Assembly (NCBI RefSeq): GCF_037974265.1
Contig: NZ_CP150233.1
Coordinates: 4,650,001 to 4,714,000 of the forward strand
Length of the DNA stretch: 64,000 bases
DNA from: Paenibacillus sp. FSL R5-0623
Lineage (GTDB): Bacteria; Bacillota; Bacilli; Paenibacillales; Paenibacillaceae
Direction of reading: 5' to 3'
The position numbers were made by a program, and so were the translations under genes. Of the stretch, positions 51,877-61,309 are shown one piece after another. Below the pieces are notes generated by a model. That model made no database searches. It saw only the letters and a program-made list of their open reading frames with translations, and was not told the DNA's origin. Each line of letters opens with the position of its first letter. Position 1 is the stretch's first letter.

Positions 51877-52099
51877 GTTTGTTTGTCACTCCGTTCTTGT
51901 CATTTCCAAACGATACCAGGCTTACGCCAGACTTGTTTTATTGTAGCACAGCTGTTTGGAAATCGTCCACGACGCGCTATATCAGCAACGCTTATGGCAA
52001 AAACGATAACATTTCCCTTCTGTAATCTTGCCCTTAATGGCACATCCTACAATAGAGTCAAAATCCGGATTACAGCATGAAAGCAGAAAGGGGAAAATC

Positions 52100-52837
52100 A
52101 TGTCACATTTTACTAACGAACAACTGCAATTTTTACGTTCCCAACTGATGTCTGATAAGCGCGATATTGAACATAGACTTTCGGAAAACGAGCATTACGG
52201 CCTTGGAGATTCCCTTAAACTACAGACAGGTGAATTATCACCAATTGATAACCATCCTGGCGACATAGCTACAGAGGTGTATGAACGCGAGAAAGATATT
52301 TCCCTGCTGGAACATGATGAATTCCAATTGGAACGTATCGATTCTGCACTGCACTCCATCGAAGAAGGACATTACGGTACATGTGCGGTCTGCCAGCAAC
52401 CCATCCCTTATGAACGCATGGAAGCTGTTCCCTACACCAAATACTGCAAAAAACATCAACCGGAAACCGTTGTCTCCGAAAACCGTCCTGTAGAGGAAGA
52501 ATTCCTTGCCCCGGCATTTGGTCGAACCAGTCTGGACGAACGTGATGACCAAAATGGCTTCGATGGCGAGGATGCCTGGCAGATCGTTGAGAGCTGGGGC
52601 ACATCGAACTCACCAGCCATGGCTGAAGGACGTGATATCGACAGCTATGATGTTATGGCGATTGAAGCAACCGATGAAGTGGAAGGCTGCGTTGAAGCGT
52701 ACGAAAGCTTTGTTGCAACAGACATCTATGGTCATGACGTCTCCATCGTGCGCAATCGGCAATATCGCCAGTACCTGGAGAACCGTGAAGGCGAGGGTCT
52801 GTTAGAACCGGATATGGAGACGGATGACATGTACTAA
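52100..52837 (+). CDS. YteA-family DksA/TraR zinc-finger protein
   Basis: A 245-residue protein with an N-terminal coiled coil, then CAVCQQPIP and, 17 residues on, a YCKKH half, a TraR/DksA-like zinc ribbon. The acidic C-terminus (SPAMAEGRDIDSYDVMAIEA) fits the yteA/sporulation group. It sits at the place of ylyA between lspA and ileS in B. subtilis, but on the opposite strand. ATG 52100 follows AAAGGGG. It may bind RNA polymerase's secondary channel, which is inference. Confidence 0.88.
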   Translation: MSHFTNEQLQFLRSQLMSDKRDIEHRLSENEHYGLGDSLKLQTGELSPIDNHPGDIATEVYEREKDISLLEHDEFQLERIDSALHSIEEGHYGTCAVCQQPIPYERMEAVPYTKYCKKHQPETVVSENRPVEEEFLAPAFGRTSLDERDDQNGFDGEDAWQIVESWGTSNSPAMAEGRDIDSYDVMAIEATDEVEGCVEAYESFVATDIYGHDVSIVRNRQYRQYLENREGEGLLEPDMETDDMY

Positions 52838-52868
52838 ATGCACTTTGATATCCTTCACCTTTAATCGC

Positions 52869-53228
52869 TTAATAGGTGTTCATATCAAGCTGACGCTGGA
52901 CAATGCGCACAATATCAGCGATGTAGTCTCCAACAATGGGAAGATTGAGCGCCCCAAGTAGCTGCAAAACGTAAATGATCGTTGCTGCGAAAAAGGTGAA
53001 ACCAATCGCGATCCCCACACCTCGTGCGGCTCCTGACAACAGGTTAAGTCCAATCAATTTCCATGGCCTATTCAGCAATTCTGTGTATTGCGCAATTCGT
53101 GAACGTTCCAGTTCATTCGCCAGACGGTTCGTCAGGGTATGTAACTCTTCAATTTTGTCATGGGAATTCAGATTATCTGATGTTGATTGTTGTGAAGTGG
53201 ATGATGTTTGCTTGTCATGTTCGCTCAT
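52869..53228 (-). CDS. DUF5665 membrane protein
   Basis: A 119-residue protein: a Ser/Thr/Gln-rich polar head, an amphipathic helix with NRLANELERSRIAQYTELLN, and then two hydrophobic segments (about 59-82 and 87-104). The helix-GxxARGVGIAIGFT pattern fits DUF5665. ATG 53228 is preferred to a TTG eight codons upstream. Convergent with the DksA-like gene. Confidence 0.8.
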   Translation of the reverse strand: MSEHDKQTSSTSQQSTSDNLNSHDKIEELHTLTNRLANELERSRIAQYTELLNRPWKLIGLNLLSGAARGVGIAIGFTFFAATIIYVLQLLGALNLPIVGDYIADIVRIVQRQLDMNTY

Positions 53229-53298
53229 GTTTTGGTCAGTTCCTTTGATCAATATAGATTGACTGCACTATAGAATCATTGCCTTTTTGCCTAAAAAA

Positions 53299-53348
53299 CA
53301 AACGAGCCCAGAACCAGGGAATATGTCCCTGCCTCTGCGGCTCGTTTG
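53299..53348 (-). terminator. terminator after ileS
   Basis: CAAACGAGCC and GGCTCGTTTG with an inner AGGGA/TCCCT stem is followed by TTTTTTAGG on the minus strand. Confidence 0.85.
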
Positions 53349-53393
53349 TTTATGCTCTATATTCTGTCTTAATTGGATGGGACATGCTCCGAA

Positions 53394-56300
53394 TTACGCT
53401 TCGATGTAAATACCGATCGATTTACCTCCGGCTTCAACACGTTCCATGGACTCATTCGAGCCAAATGTAACTTCGGTTACGAGAACATTTTCACGCAACA
53501 CATCATCAAACGCCTGAATAGCTTCCTGAAGGGATGCATCCACATCCAGCGTCAAACGTACTCTTTTCTCAATCGGCAAGTCCAGTCGTTTCCGGGTATC
53601 CTGCACAGCCCGAACTACTTCACGGACCCAGCCTTCCTGTTCCAATGCTGGCGTGATTTCGGTATTGAGTGCAACCGTCAGACCGTAACCTGATGCTGAA
53701 GCAAAACCTGATTTGGCCTGTTTATCAACCAATAATTCTTCGTTCGTCACTTGCAGCTCCTCGCCTTCCGGAGAAACGATATTCAGCACACCCTCCGAAA
53801 CCACTTTACGTGTCTCATCGGCAGACATTCCCTTGAAGAAGTTTTGCAGGAATCCTACGTTTTTACCGTATTTCTTACCTGCAACTTTCAGGTTCAGCTT
53901 CAATGTAAAGTCAACGAATTCCGCATCATTATGCTCCGTACGGATTCCTTTTACATTGATCTCTTCCTTGATGATTTCTTCATAACTTGCCAGGTCAAAC
54001 CCTTTATCAAGAGAAACGATCAATTCGGACAGTGGCTGACGTGTCTTGATGCCTGTTTCGTTACGAACGTTACGGGCAAGTTCAACCACGCGGCGAGCCG
54101 TCTCCATATCCTGTTCCAGTCCTGCATCAATCAACGCTTCATTGGCTACAGGATAGTCTTCCATGTGTACACTCTCACCTGTTGCAAGGTTCAGATAGAT
54201 GTCTTCTGCCAGCATCGGTGTGAACGGAGCAACCAACTTCGCAGTAGTCACCAGTACCTCAGTCAATGTGCGGTAAGCGTCCAGTTTATCCTCTGTGAGG
54301 CCACTTCCCCAGAAACGGTCACGGGAACGACGGATATACCAGTTACTCAGTTCATCAACAAAAGCTTCAATCGCTTTGGAAGAGTTCAGATAGTCGTTAA
54401 CCAGCAACGCTTTTTCTACAACCAGGATCAGGCTGTTCAGTCTCGACAGAATCCAGCGATCCAGCTTGTGTGCGGACAGTTGGAACGGGTGCTCCTGTGG
54501 ATCAAATCCATCAATGGTAGCATAAAGCGTCAGGAATGCATGGGTGTTGACCAGCGTATCCACCATTTTGGATTTTGCTTCCCCTACGATACCTTTGGAG
54601 AAACGTTTGCTGTTCCACGGTGCACTGTCAGACAATAAAGCCCAGCGGAATGCATCTGTACCGTATTCTTCAATTACTTCCCAAGGATCGATAACGTTAC
54701 CTTTGGATTTGGACATCTTCTGTCCGTTCTCGTCAAGAACGTGTCCTGTAGCCATAACCGCTTTGTAAGGCGCTTTGCCTGTCAAAAGGGTAGAAACCGC
54801 CAACAAGCTGTAGAACCAGCCACGTGTCTGGTCAATCCCTTCACAGATCATATCCGCAGGATACTGCTGTTCAAATACTTCTTTATTTTCAAATGGATAG
54901 TGTTGCTGGGCAAACGGCATGGAGCCGCTGTCGAACCAGACATCGATCACTTCCGGTGTACGTTTCATTTCATATTTGCCACAAGAGCTCATGACTTTAA
55001 CGACATCCACATATGGTTTATGCAATTCAAGATTCTCAGGCACATCACCTACTGCACGAGCACGCAATTCTGCAATGCTGTGTGGAGCAAATTGTTCGCC
55101 AGTCTCCTCACATACCCAGATATTCAGCGGAGTTCCCCAATAGCGATCACGGCTGATGTTCCAATCCACCAGATCCTCAAGGAATTTCCCGAAGCGACCT
55201 TCACGAACGTGACCCGGGTACCAATCCACTTCACTGTTGTTGGCAATCAATTGGTCCTTGATGGCTGTTGTTTGGATAAACCAGCTGTCCATTGCATAGT
55301 ACAGAAGCGGTGTATCACAACGCCAGCAGAACGGATAGCTGTGCTCATATTTTTCTTTGCTGAACAAACGTCCATGCTCAGACAGATATCGCACGATATC
55401 AATATCACAATCCTTCACGAAACGTCCGGCAAAGTCAGTCACTTCAGCGACAAATTTACCTTCCAAGTCCACCATGTTCACAAAGCTGATGCCATTCTCA
55501 CGGCATACACGGTAGTCATCTTCACCATGGGCAGGAGCCATGTGTACGATACCCGTACCACTTGCATCCGTTACAAAGCCTGCACCCAGAATGATGTTGG
55601 CTTTCTCAGCCTGTACGTAGTTGAACGGAGGATCATACGTTTTGCCAACCAGATCGGCACCTTTCAGTGCACCGATGATCTCATACTCACCCTTGGTATC
55701 TTTCATCACTTTTTCAACCAGATTGGTTGCCATGATGTACACTTCATCACCTTGACGAACACGGGAGTAGTCCATATCCGGATTCACGGCAAGTGCAACG
55801 TGTGAAGGCAGTGTCCAAGGTGTTGTCGTCCAAGCCAGTACAAATTCTCCGCTGTCATTCAGTTTGAATTTCGCTGTAGCGCTCAAGTCTTTGACGTCTT
55901 TGTACCCTTGTGCAACTTCATGGGAACTCAGTGTTGTCTGACAAGAAGGACAATACGGGCTCACACGGTGACCACGATACAACAGACCTTTCTCATGAAT
56001 TGTCGCCAGGATGTTCCATACACTCTCGATGTAGTTGTTATCAAGGGTGATATATGGGTTATCCATATCCGTCCAATATCCGATACCTTCTGTCAGATCA
56101 CGCCATTGTTGCTCGTACTCGAATACGCTCGCTTTACATTCGTTAATGAATTTTTCCACGCCGTAATCTTCGATTTCCCACTTGTGGGAGATACCAAGCT
56201 TCTTCTGTACACCCAGCTCTACAGGCAGACCATGTGTATCCCAGCCTGCTTTACGAACAATACGGTAACCCTTCATCGTGTTATACCGTCCAACAAAATC

Positions 56301-56492
56301 CTTGATTACGCGTCCCAGTACGTGACCGATATGCGGTTTACCGTTCGCTGTAGGCGGCCCTTCATAAAATACAAAGTTTGGCTTGCCCTCACGGTTTTCG
56401 ATGGATCTTTTGAATGTGTTCTCCGTTTTCCATTTATCTAACACGCGTAATTCTCTGGCACGTGCCTTCTCTTTGACGTCAACTCGTTGCAT
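53394..56492 (-). CDS. ileS: isoleucine--tRNA ligase, eukaryote-like type 2
   Basis: A 1032-residue class-I synthetase. PHIGH, the editing CP1 domain (residues 180-400) and KMSKSKGN are intact. The N-terminal FYEGPPTANGKP and GWDTHGLPVELGVQKKLG and the length (B. subtilis IleS is about 920 residues) are those of type-2 (eukaryote-like) enzymes, several of which give mupirocin resistance. It is controlled by a T-box. Whether a type-1 ileS also exists lies outside the window. Confidence 0.94.
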   Translation of the reverse strand: MQRVDVKEKARARELRVLDKWKTENTFKRSIENREGKPNFVFYEGPPTANGKPHIGHVLGRVIKDFVGRYNTMKGYRIVRKAGWDTHGLPVELGVQKKLGISHKWEIEDYGVEKFINECKASVFEYEQQWRDLTEGIGYWTDMDNPYITLDNNYIESVWNILATIHEKGLLYRGHRVSPYCPSCQTTLSSHEVAQGYKDVKDLSATAKFKLNDSGEFVLAWTTTPWTLPSHVALAVNPDMDYSRVRQGDEVYIMATNLVEKVMKDTKGEYEIIGALKGADLVGKTYDPPFNYVQAEKANIILGAGFVTDASGTGIVHMAPAHGEDDYRVCRENGISFVNMVDLEGKFVAEVTDFAGRFVKDCDIDIVRYLSEHGRLFSKEKYEHSYPFCWRCDTPLLYYAMDSWFIQTTAIKDQLIANNSEVDWYPGHVREGRFGKFLEDLVDWNISRDRYWGTPLNIWVCEETGEQFAPHSIAELRARAVGDVPENLELHKPYVDVVKVMSSCGKYEMKRTPEVIDVWFDSGSMPFAQQHYPFENKEVFEQQYPADMICEGIDQTRGWFYSLLAVSTLLTGKAPYKAVMATGHVLDENGQKMSKSKGNVIDPWEVIEEYGTDAFRWALLSDSAPWNSKRFSKGIVGEAKSKMVDTLVNTHAFLTLYATIDGFDPQEHPFQLSAHKLDRWILSRLNSLILVVEKALLVNDYLNSSKAIEAFVDELSNWYIRRSRDRFWGSGLTEDKLDAYRTLTEVLVTTAKLVAPFTPMLAEDIYLNLATGESVHMEDYPVANEALIDAGLEQDMETARRVVELARNVRNETGIKTRQPLSELIVSLDKGFDLASYEEIIKEEINVKGIRTEHNDAEFVDFTLKLNLKVAGKKYGKNVGFLQNFFKGMSADETRKVVSEGVLNIVSPEGEELQVTNEELLVDKQAKSGFASASGYGLTVALNTEITPALEQEGWVREVVRAVQDTRKRLDLPIEKRVRLTLDVDASLQEAIQAFDDVLRENVLVTEVTFGSNESMERVEAGGKSIGIYIEA

Positions 56493-56529
56493 GATGATTA
56501 TCTTCCCTTTCTTTGGTTGGATTGTGGAC

Positions 56530-56815
56530 CGTTCACAAAAAACGTTTCAATCCCCCTAAATCCCCCTTGCCAAGGGGGACCCCATAGGCGCTCCGCCCTC
56601 TGGACACCCGGGATGGGTTGTCGGTGGGAGATCGGTGGCGCTTATGGGCGAGGGGTGGATGTGCGTAGTGGCGGCCATTTTGCGGCTGTTCCCTGCGTGA
56701 ACGCCGCATGGCCTTACCGCGAGGCGGGTGTTGCCGGGTGCTTCGCTCTCCCGGCGGGTGGCTCTCTCCTTGAGGTCCCTTCGGGCCTCATAGACGTTCG
56801 CCCTTTTTTGAACAC
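56530..56815. repeat. GC-rich structured block between T-box terminator and ileS
   Basis: About 285 bp with GC far above its surroundings. It holds perfect hairpins such as TCCCCCTTGCCAAGGGGGA. Ends are GTTCACAAAAAACG and TTTTTTGAAC in inverted orientation. No gene is visible; the ORFs here are by-products of high GC. It looks like an inserted repeat. Confidence 0.6.
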
Positions 56816-57130
56816 AAAAAAGCCCCATCCCTGGAAAGGGACGAGACTATACTCGCGTTACCACCCTAATTCTGTTCATCACAAACCACATCCAGGCAAG
56901 CCTGGGTATGCTCTGTCATCAACAGCGCTTATGCCCCGCTAAACTACTGCAGGGTGCCGTTATAACGTACGGCTTACGGTTCGGCTTACACACGGCAATC
57001 ATAATCACCGCTTCAGCGTCACTTCTCCGGGGAGATATTCGGCTATAACTCATCCATTGGTTTGCACCAACCACCAACTCTCTGAGGGATGAGATCATAA
57101 CGTACTGAACCCGTCATGGAATCACTATTC
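56815..57130 (-). promoter_or_regulatory. Ile T-box riboswitch
   Basis: The leader holds the T-box core AGGGTGGTAACGCG (56867-56854), a stem-I apical GGTTGGTGCAAACCA, and an intrinsic terminator. A candidate specifier ATC at about 57034-57036 follows GAAT. Uncharged tRNA-Ile should stabilise the antiterminator and turn on ileS. Confidence 0.92.
56822..56847 (-). terminator. T-box intrinsic terminator
   Basis: GTCTCGTCCCT pairs over 11 bp with AGGGATGGGGC, loop TTCC, then TTTTTTG. Part of the riboswitch. Confidence 0.9.
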
Positions 57131-57183
57131 ATTATGAATATAGTTATAGCCTCTTTGCAGACAAAAGTCAACCAGGCGACAGA

Positions 57184-57693
57184 CTAATAAATTTCTTTCA
57201 TCTCCCGCTCACGGTCACGCACTTCCTGCTCCCGGCTCTCCAGCACTTCCCAACCATCCTGAGTCAACAGTTCAAGCTGCGCTTCAACAAGCGTGCGGAA
57301 ACGGGCACGATAAATCGAGGCCTGCTTTTTCAGTTCTTCCACTTCCAAAGCAATTTTGCGCGATTTGCCCAACGATTCGTTCACGATCCGGTCTGCATTT
57401 TTCTCTGCTTCCTTCACGATCAACTGCGCTTCTTTCTTCGCATTACCCTTCACATCATCAGCAGCTTCCTGCGCAATGATGATCGTTTTGCTAAGCGTCT
57501 CTTCAATTGTAGAAAAATGATCCAGTTTCTCCTGAACGGACAGCAACTGATTACTCAGCTCTTTGTTCTCGCGAATGACGCCTTCGTAATCTTTGATGAC
57601 TTGATCCAGGAATTCATTGACTTCATCCTCGTCATACCCGCGCAAACGTCGGGAAAATTCCTTGTTGTGTATGTCCAGCGGCGTTAATGGCAT
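57184..57693 (-). CDS. divIVA: cell-division/polar protein DivIVA
   Basis: A 169-residue coiled-coil protein. MPLTPLDIHNKEFSRRLRGY is the membrane-curvature binding head, followed by long heptads (EVNEFLDQVIKDYEGVI) and a second coil. It binds negatively curved membranes at septa and poles and places Min, chromosome and sporulation factors. ATG 57693 has AGGAGG 8 nt upstream. Confidence 0.96.
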   Translation of the reverse strand: MPLTPLDIHNKEFSRRLRGYDEDEVNEFLDQVIKDYEGVIRENKELSNQLLSVQEKLDHFSTIEETLSKTIIIAQEAADDVKGNAKKEAQLIVKEAEKNADRIVNESLGKSRKIALEVEELKKQASIYRARFRTLVEAQLELLTQDGWEVLESREQEVRDREREMKEIY

Positions 57694-57933
57694 GCTGTCC
57701 ACCTCCTGTTAAAGTTCCTTCCCGTCCAGAGAAGGTTTGCAGCATATGGGTACCACCCAAGGGGCCGTATCGTTGATGCCTAACCTTGGCAACGTATACG
57801 GAATGCAGGATCAGAATTGCATCCTCCAACGTTCATGTAAAGCTTTGACTTAATGTTTATCGGATACACCGCGTATTTTCTACACCTTTATGATAAACAT
57901 TTCGACAAGAAAGCGGATTTTCCTGCAACAGAC

Positions 57934-58716
57934 TCAGGCAAATTTGCCGATTTTCACTCGGCAACGCCCTTTTTTGGTCATCCCATCCTGTTCCATAACC
58001 TTGAAACGGCCAAATCCCTGAATGGATACGACATCACCCGCTTTTAGCGATTTGGAGGGATCTTCCTCAACCTTCCAGTTCACACGGCAGCGACCAGCTT
58101 TGATCGGCACCAGCACTTTACTGCGACTAAGCCGATACACATCTGCGCAGATTCCATCCAAACGAAGAGAAGCGACCGTAATGTCCATCGTCTCCAGTTT
58201 ACTCTCTGACCACCGCATCTGATCCAAAGGAAGTAACCCTGTGAACACATGTAACCGATGCACCTGATTCAGTTGAAGCGATAAAAAAGCGCCGGTTTCC
58301 GCCGCCACCACTGTATGGCAACCGTCCTCCAGCACTTGGATATCCCCGATCTTTCCACGTTTCATCCCAAGCCCGAGCAGGGAACCCATATAGTCCCCAT
58401 GCTCCAGCACCGAGATTTTCTGATCATCAGACGTAATACTGAGCACCTGCATACCCATATCCTCATCATCCAGATACATATAATCAGGTGCAACCAGCGC
58501 ACGCTTGCGTTCAGCAGCCTCGTAACCACCATCCAGACGAATCTGAACGTCGTTACGGCGATTGGCAAGAGTCTGTAATATAAAAACCTGTCTTGGATCA
58601 AGGAAGTCAGTTAGCTTCATGTCATGATACTTACCTGCCCGCTCAACCCAATCCGAAGCTTTATCTACAAAATCCCGCTCATCATGGCTAAAATGTTCGT
58701 AAATTTCACCGCTCAT
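57934..58716 (-). CDS. ylmH: S4-domain RNA-binding protein YlmH
   Basis: A 260-residue protein with a C-terminal S4 domain (LDGICADVYRLSRSKVLVPI, then VSIQGFGRFKV). YlmH of B. subtilis binds stalled 50S ribosomes as a quality-control factor like Hsp15/RqcP. N-terminal half has the YlmH-specific DPRQVFILQTLANRR. GGGTGA precedes its ATG. Between ylmG and divIVA, as expected. Confidence 0.92.
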   Translation of the reverse strand: MSGEIYEHFSHDERDFVDKASDWVERAGKYHDMKLTDFLDPRQVFILQTLANRRNDVQIRLDGGYEAAERKRALVAPDYMYLDDEDMGMQVLSITSDDQKISVLEHGDYMGSLLGLGMKRGKIGDIQVLEDGCHTVVAAETGAFLSLQLNQVHRLHVFTGLLPLDQMRWSESKLETMDITVASLRLDGICADVYRLSRSKVLVPIKAGRCRVNWKVEEDPSKSLKAGDVVSIQGFGRFKVMEQDGMTKKGRCRVKIGKFA

Positions 58717-58741
58717 CTATGTCACCCTACCCTAATAGTCC

Positions 58742-58913
58742 GTGTTCAAAAAGACCGGTTTTCAGTACCGAGAAGATGGGATAAAGCTAGAAATGGAGTA
58801 GCGGAGCGTAGAAAAAACTACGTGAGCAACGGACATTTCGGCTGAATTCCATATTCGATGCTGACGATGCCACTAGGCATCCTTCGTAATCAAAAGCGGA
58901 CTTTTTGAACAAC
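58742..58913. repeat. MITE-like repeat between ylmH and ylmG
   Basis: The ends GTTCAAAAAGACCGG and CGGACTTTTTGAAC are inverted, and similarity continues for about 35 bp. The interior has the palindromes CGTAG ... CTACG and GATGCC TAGT GGCATC. About 170 bp, no ORF. It lies 26 bp beyond the ylmH start side and stops 3 bp before the ylmG stop. Confidence 0.8.
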
Positions 58914-58915
58914 CT

Positions 58916-59185
58916 CTAATATGCAAAATACCGGAGTATGGAGATTAGCCCATTAAGCGCAAGTTGCAGAACGATCAGCGCCACAATCGGGGAAATATCC
59001 AGCACACCGAACAAAGGCGGTATAAATCGGCGAAACGGTCTTAGATATGGTTCCACTAATTTGCCCAGCCATTCACCGATGAAGCTTTCCCGCGCATTGG
59101 GAAGCCAAGACATCAATATGTAGACAATGACCATGTAAAAGTAAATCTGGTATAACGTGTACAACACGCTTTCAATCTGATACAA
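58916..59185 (-). CDS. ylmG: YggT-family membrane protein YlmG
   Basis: An 89-residue protein with two hydrophobic helices around residues 8-25 and 65-84, joined by the conserved RESFIGEWLGKLVEPYLRPF loop (family YggT). Linked to division and osmotic shock. Starts at TTG with GAGGTGA 7 nt upstream. Followed by the repeat. Confidence 0.92.
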   Translation of the reverse strand: MYQIESVLYTLYQIYFYMVIVYILMSWLPNARESFIGEWLGKLVEPYLRPFRRFIPPLFGVLDISPIVALIVLQLALNGLISILRYFAY

Positions 59186-59192
59186 AAGTGGC

Positions 59193-59660
59193 TCACCTCA
59201 TTCTGTTATAATCTTGCTCGCTGTCAGCCAGTATTTCCGTAATTGATCCCTGAATTTCAACCGTATCTGGCGTACAGAGAAAAATGTTTCCGCCGATTTT
59301 GGAAATACCGCCACCCAATGCATATACCGTGCCACTCAGAAAATCAATAACGCGCAGCGCTTGGTCCTGGCGAATTCGTTGCAAGTTCACCACAACGGTA
59401 CGATGCGAACGCAGATGGTCGGCAATTTCCTGAGCCTCGTCATAAGAACGCGGTTCATACAGGACAACTTTAACATTTTTCTGGGAATGAATGCTCACCA
59501 CATTATTCCCCCTTTGGTTTCTACGTTTATCGAGACTGGAGGTTTCAGCTTCCTGATGTTCAGCATCATTTTCCTCTTGCGCAGCCATTCGTTCACGTTC
59601 CACAATCTCTTCCTCTTCCTGAAGTCCGAGGAAATTCATAAATTTATTCATTACGCCCAT
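59193..59660 (-). CDS. sepF: cell-division protein SepF
   Basis: A 155-residue protein: an N-terminal amphipathic helix (MNKFMNFLGL), an acidic linker, and the SepF core (VVLYEPRSYDEAQEIADHL; RVIDFLSGTVYALGG). It anchors FtsZ to the membrane and shapes rings. ATG 59660 has GGAGG 7 nt upstream. It overlaps ylmE by 10 nt. Confidence 0.96.
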   Translation of the reverse strand: MGVMNKFMNFLGLQEEEEIVERERMAAQEENDAEHQEAETSSLDKRRNQRGNNVVSIHSQKNVKVVLYEPRSYDEAQEIADHLRSHRTVVVNLQRIRQDQALRVIDFLSGTVYALGGGISKIGGNIFLCTPDTVEIQGSITEILADSEQDYNRMR

Positions 59661-60352
59661 CGTGAACCCTCCTCTTTTCCTACGAGAATCGATCCTAGCC
59701 GTACCCAGGTTGCACCTTCTTCAATGGCCACTTCAAAATCATTGGACATCCCCATCGACAGCTCACTCAATGGCTCTGCTGTCAGGGCTTGTCCATTCAA
59801 TTGATCCCTCAGCTCACGCAATCCACGAAATACGGGACGCGTCAGCTCCGGATCTTCCTCATGAGGTGCCATGGTCATCAGGCCGACGACCTTGAGATTG
59901 TTGAACGAACGAATATCACGCAAAAAAGAACTTGCCTGTTCAGGCTGTAATCCATACTTGCTCTCTTCACCCGAAATATTCACCTGCAAAAACGTTTCCA
60001 CTTGGATGCCAAGTGAAGCTGCTTTTTTATCCAACTCCTTCGCCAATGACAAACGATCCAGTGAATGTATGTAACGAAACTTGCCAATCACGTCTTTCAC
60101 CTTGTTTGTCTGCAAATGACCGATAAAATGCCAGGTACCTCGCTGACCAAAAGCTTCCCATTTGGCCTGTGCATCCTGCCACCGGTTTTCTCCAATATGC
60201 TCAAGACCATGATTCAGCACCGATCCCGTTGTTTCAAGTGAGACATATTTCGTGACCGCAATCACATTCACATCATCACGATGACGGTTACTGCGCCGAC
60301 ATGCATCCTCGATCTTCTGATTTACCTGTTGTATACGCTCCTCCAATGACAC
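59651..60352 (-). CDS. ylmE: YggS-family PLP-binding protein (YlmE)
   Basis: A 233-residue PLP homeostasis protein. The Schiff-base lysine is in VIAVTKYV and the phosphate loop in SMGMSNDFEVAI. It starts at GTG with AGAGGTGA upstream and continues the ylm series. Confidence 0.94.
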   Translation of the reverse strand: MSLEERIQQVNQKIEDACRRSNRHRDDVNVIAVTKYVSLETTGSVLNHGLEHIGENRWQDAQAKWEAFGQRGTWHFIGHLQTNKVKDVIGKFRYIHSLDRLSLAKELDKKAASLGIQVETFLQVNISGEESKYGLQPEQASSFLRDIRSFNNLKVVGLMTMAPHEEDPELTRPVFRGLRELRDQLNGQALTAEPLSELSMGMSNDFEVAIEEGATWVRLGSILVGKEEGSRWA

Positions 60353-60358
60353 AGAGGG

Positions 60359-61258
60359 TCACCTCTCTTCCAGCCCAATCCAGCTCGCCATCCGTCCTGT
60401 AACACCATTTTCCTTCCGATAGGAGAAAAATAGTTCGGGATGACAACTTGTACACCATGTTGTACATTCGATATGATCCGGCATTATTCCTGCTTTCATC
60501 ATAATGTGTCGATTACATTCTTTCAAGTTTAACATCGTTTTACCGTTATTCACGGCTCGATATGCTTGTTTAGAAGCAGAATCCTTGTATTCATCATTAA
60601 CCGGGGAATCATCAAACCAAACCCTTACATGCTGCATGACCGCCTCATCCACTTCATAACAGCAATCCCCAATCGACGGACCGATTGCAGCTCGAATGTC
60701 CTGCCTACGGCTGCCATACTCCCGTTCCATCGTCTCTACCATGGATACAGCAATACCTGCGACTGTACCTTTCCAGCCTGCATGAGCAAGACCTACCGCC
60801 TGCTGCACAGGGTCATAGAAATAAAGCGGAACACAGTCTGCGTAGAAAGAAGTCAACAGCACACCGGGCACATTCGTGACCAAGCCATCCGTATCCTGCA
60901 ACGCAGATTGACGATCAAGTAATCCTCTGCTTCGATCTTCAGCGGTAATTACAGCCACATGTTTGCCATGCACCTGCTCTCCACAGGTCCATGCTTCTGC
61001 TGCAAAGCCAAGCTTCTCGGTTACAAGCCTGCGGTTGTTAAGTACAACTTCAGGGTCATCCCCCACATGGTAAGCACAATTGAGCGTGGCATACGGAACT
61101 TTTCCAACTCCACCATGCCTCGTCGTAAACCCTACTGACAGCTGTTCAAATTGCTGTGTCCAAGGCTCAACATATAATAATAACGGATCAGGACCGAAAT
61201 CTGAATTTGGGTTCTTGGTCCGTTCAAGTAATTCTTTATCCAATACAAAGGGTTCCAT
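60359..61258 (-). CDS. pgeF: YfiH/PgeF-family copper enzyme (laccase-domain; YlmD)
   Basis: A 299-residue enzyme of the multicopper-like domain family. FTTRHGGVG, CGEQVHGKH and ADCVPLYFYDP with AGWKGTV show the metal His/Cys ligands. Members act as purine nucleoside phosphorylase/adenosine deaminase or editors of peptidoglycan. Precedes ylmE by 6 nt. Confidence 0.93.
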   Translation of the reverse strand: MEPFVLDKELLERTKNPNSDFGPDPLLLYVEPWTQQFEQLSVGFTTRHGGVGKVPYATLNCAYHVGDDPEVVLNNRRLVTEKLGFAAEAWTCGEQVHGKHVAVITAEDRSRGLLDRQSALQDTDGLVTNVPGVLLTSFYADCVPLYFYDPVQQAVGLAHAGWKGTVAGIAVSMVETMEREYGSRRQDIRAAIGPSIGDCCYEVDEAVMQHVRVWFDDSPVNDEYKDSASKQAYRAVNNGKTMLNLKECNRHIMMKAGIMPDHIECTTWCTSCHPELFFSYRKENGVTGRMASWIGLEER

Positions 61259-61309
61259 TATCTCACCTCACCACTTCCAGTGTACCAAATGAGCCACATT
61301 CTGTCTCAT

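Noticed and set aside
54741..56441. Long plus-strand ORFs opposite ileS, including one of 354 codons
   Set aside because: Shadow frames of ileS without ribosome sites; residue content is not protein-like.
56530..56815. The GC-rich block considered as a CRISPR or rRNA-like fragment
   Set aside because: No repeated units of equal spacing and no rRNA motif. It is treated as a structured repeat instead.
56487..56942. Plus-strand ORF of 151 codons over the T-box region
   Set aside because: It is produced by the GC-rich block and crosses the T-box terminator and antiterminator; no ribosome site.
57740..57790. A GGGTGGTACC word followed by a CCTTC/GAAGG hairpin in the divIVA leader, resembling a T-box core
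   Set aside because: No stem I, no specifier loop and no T tract after the hairpin; divIVA is not an amino-acid gene. The word is itself palindromic and probably chance.
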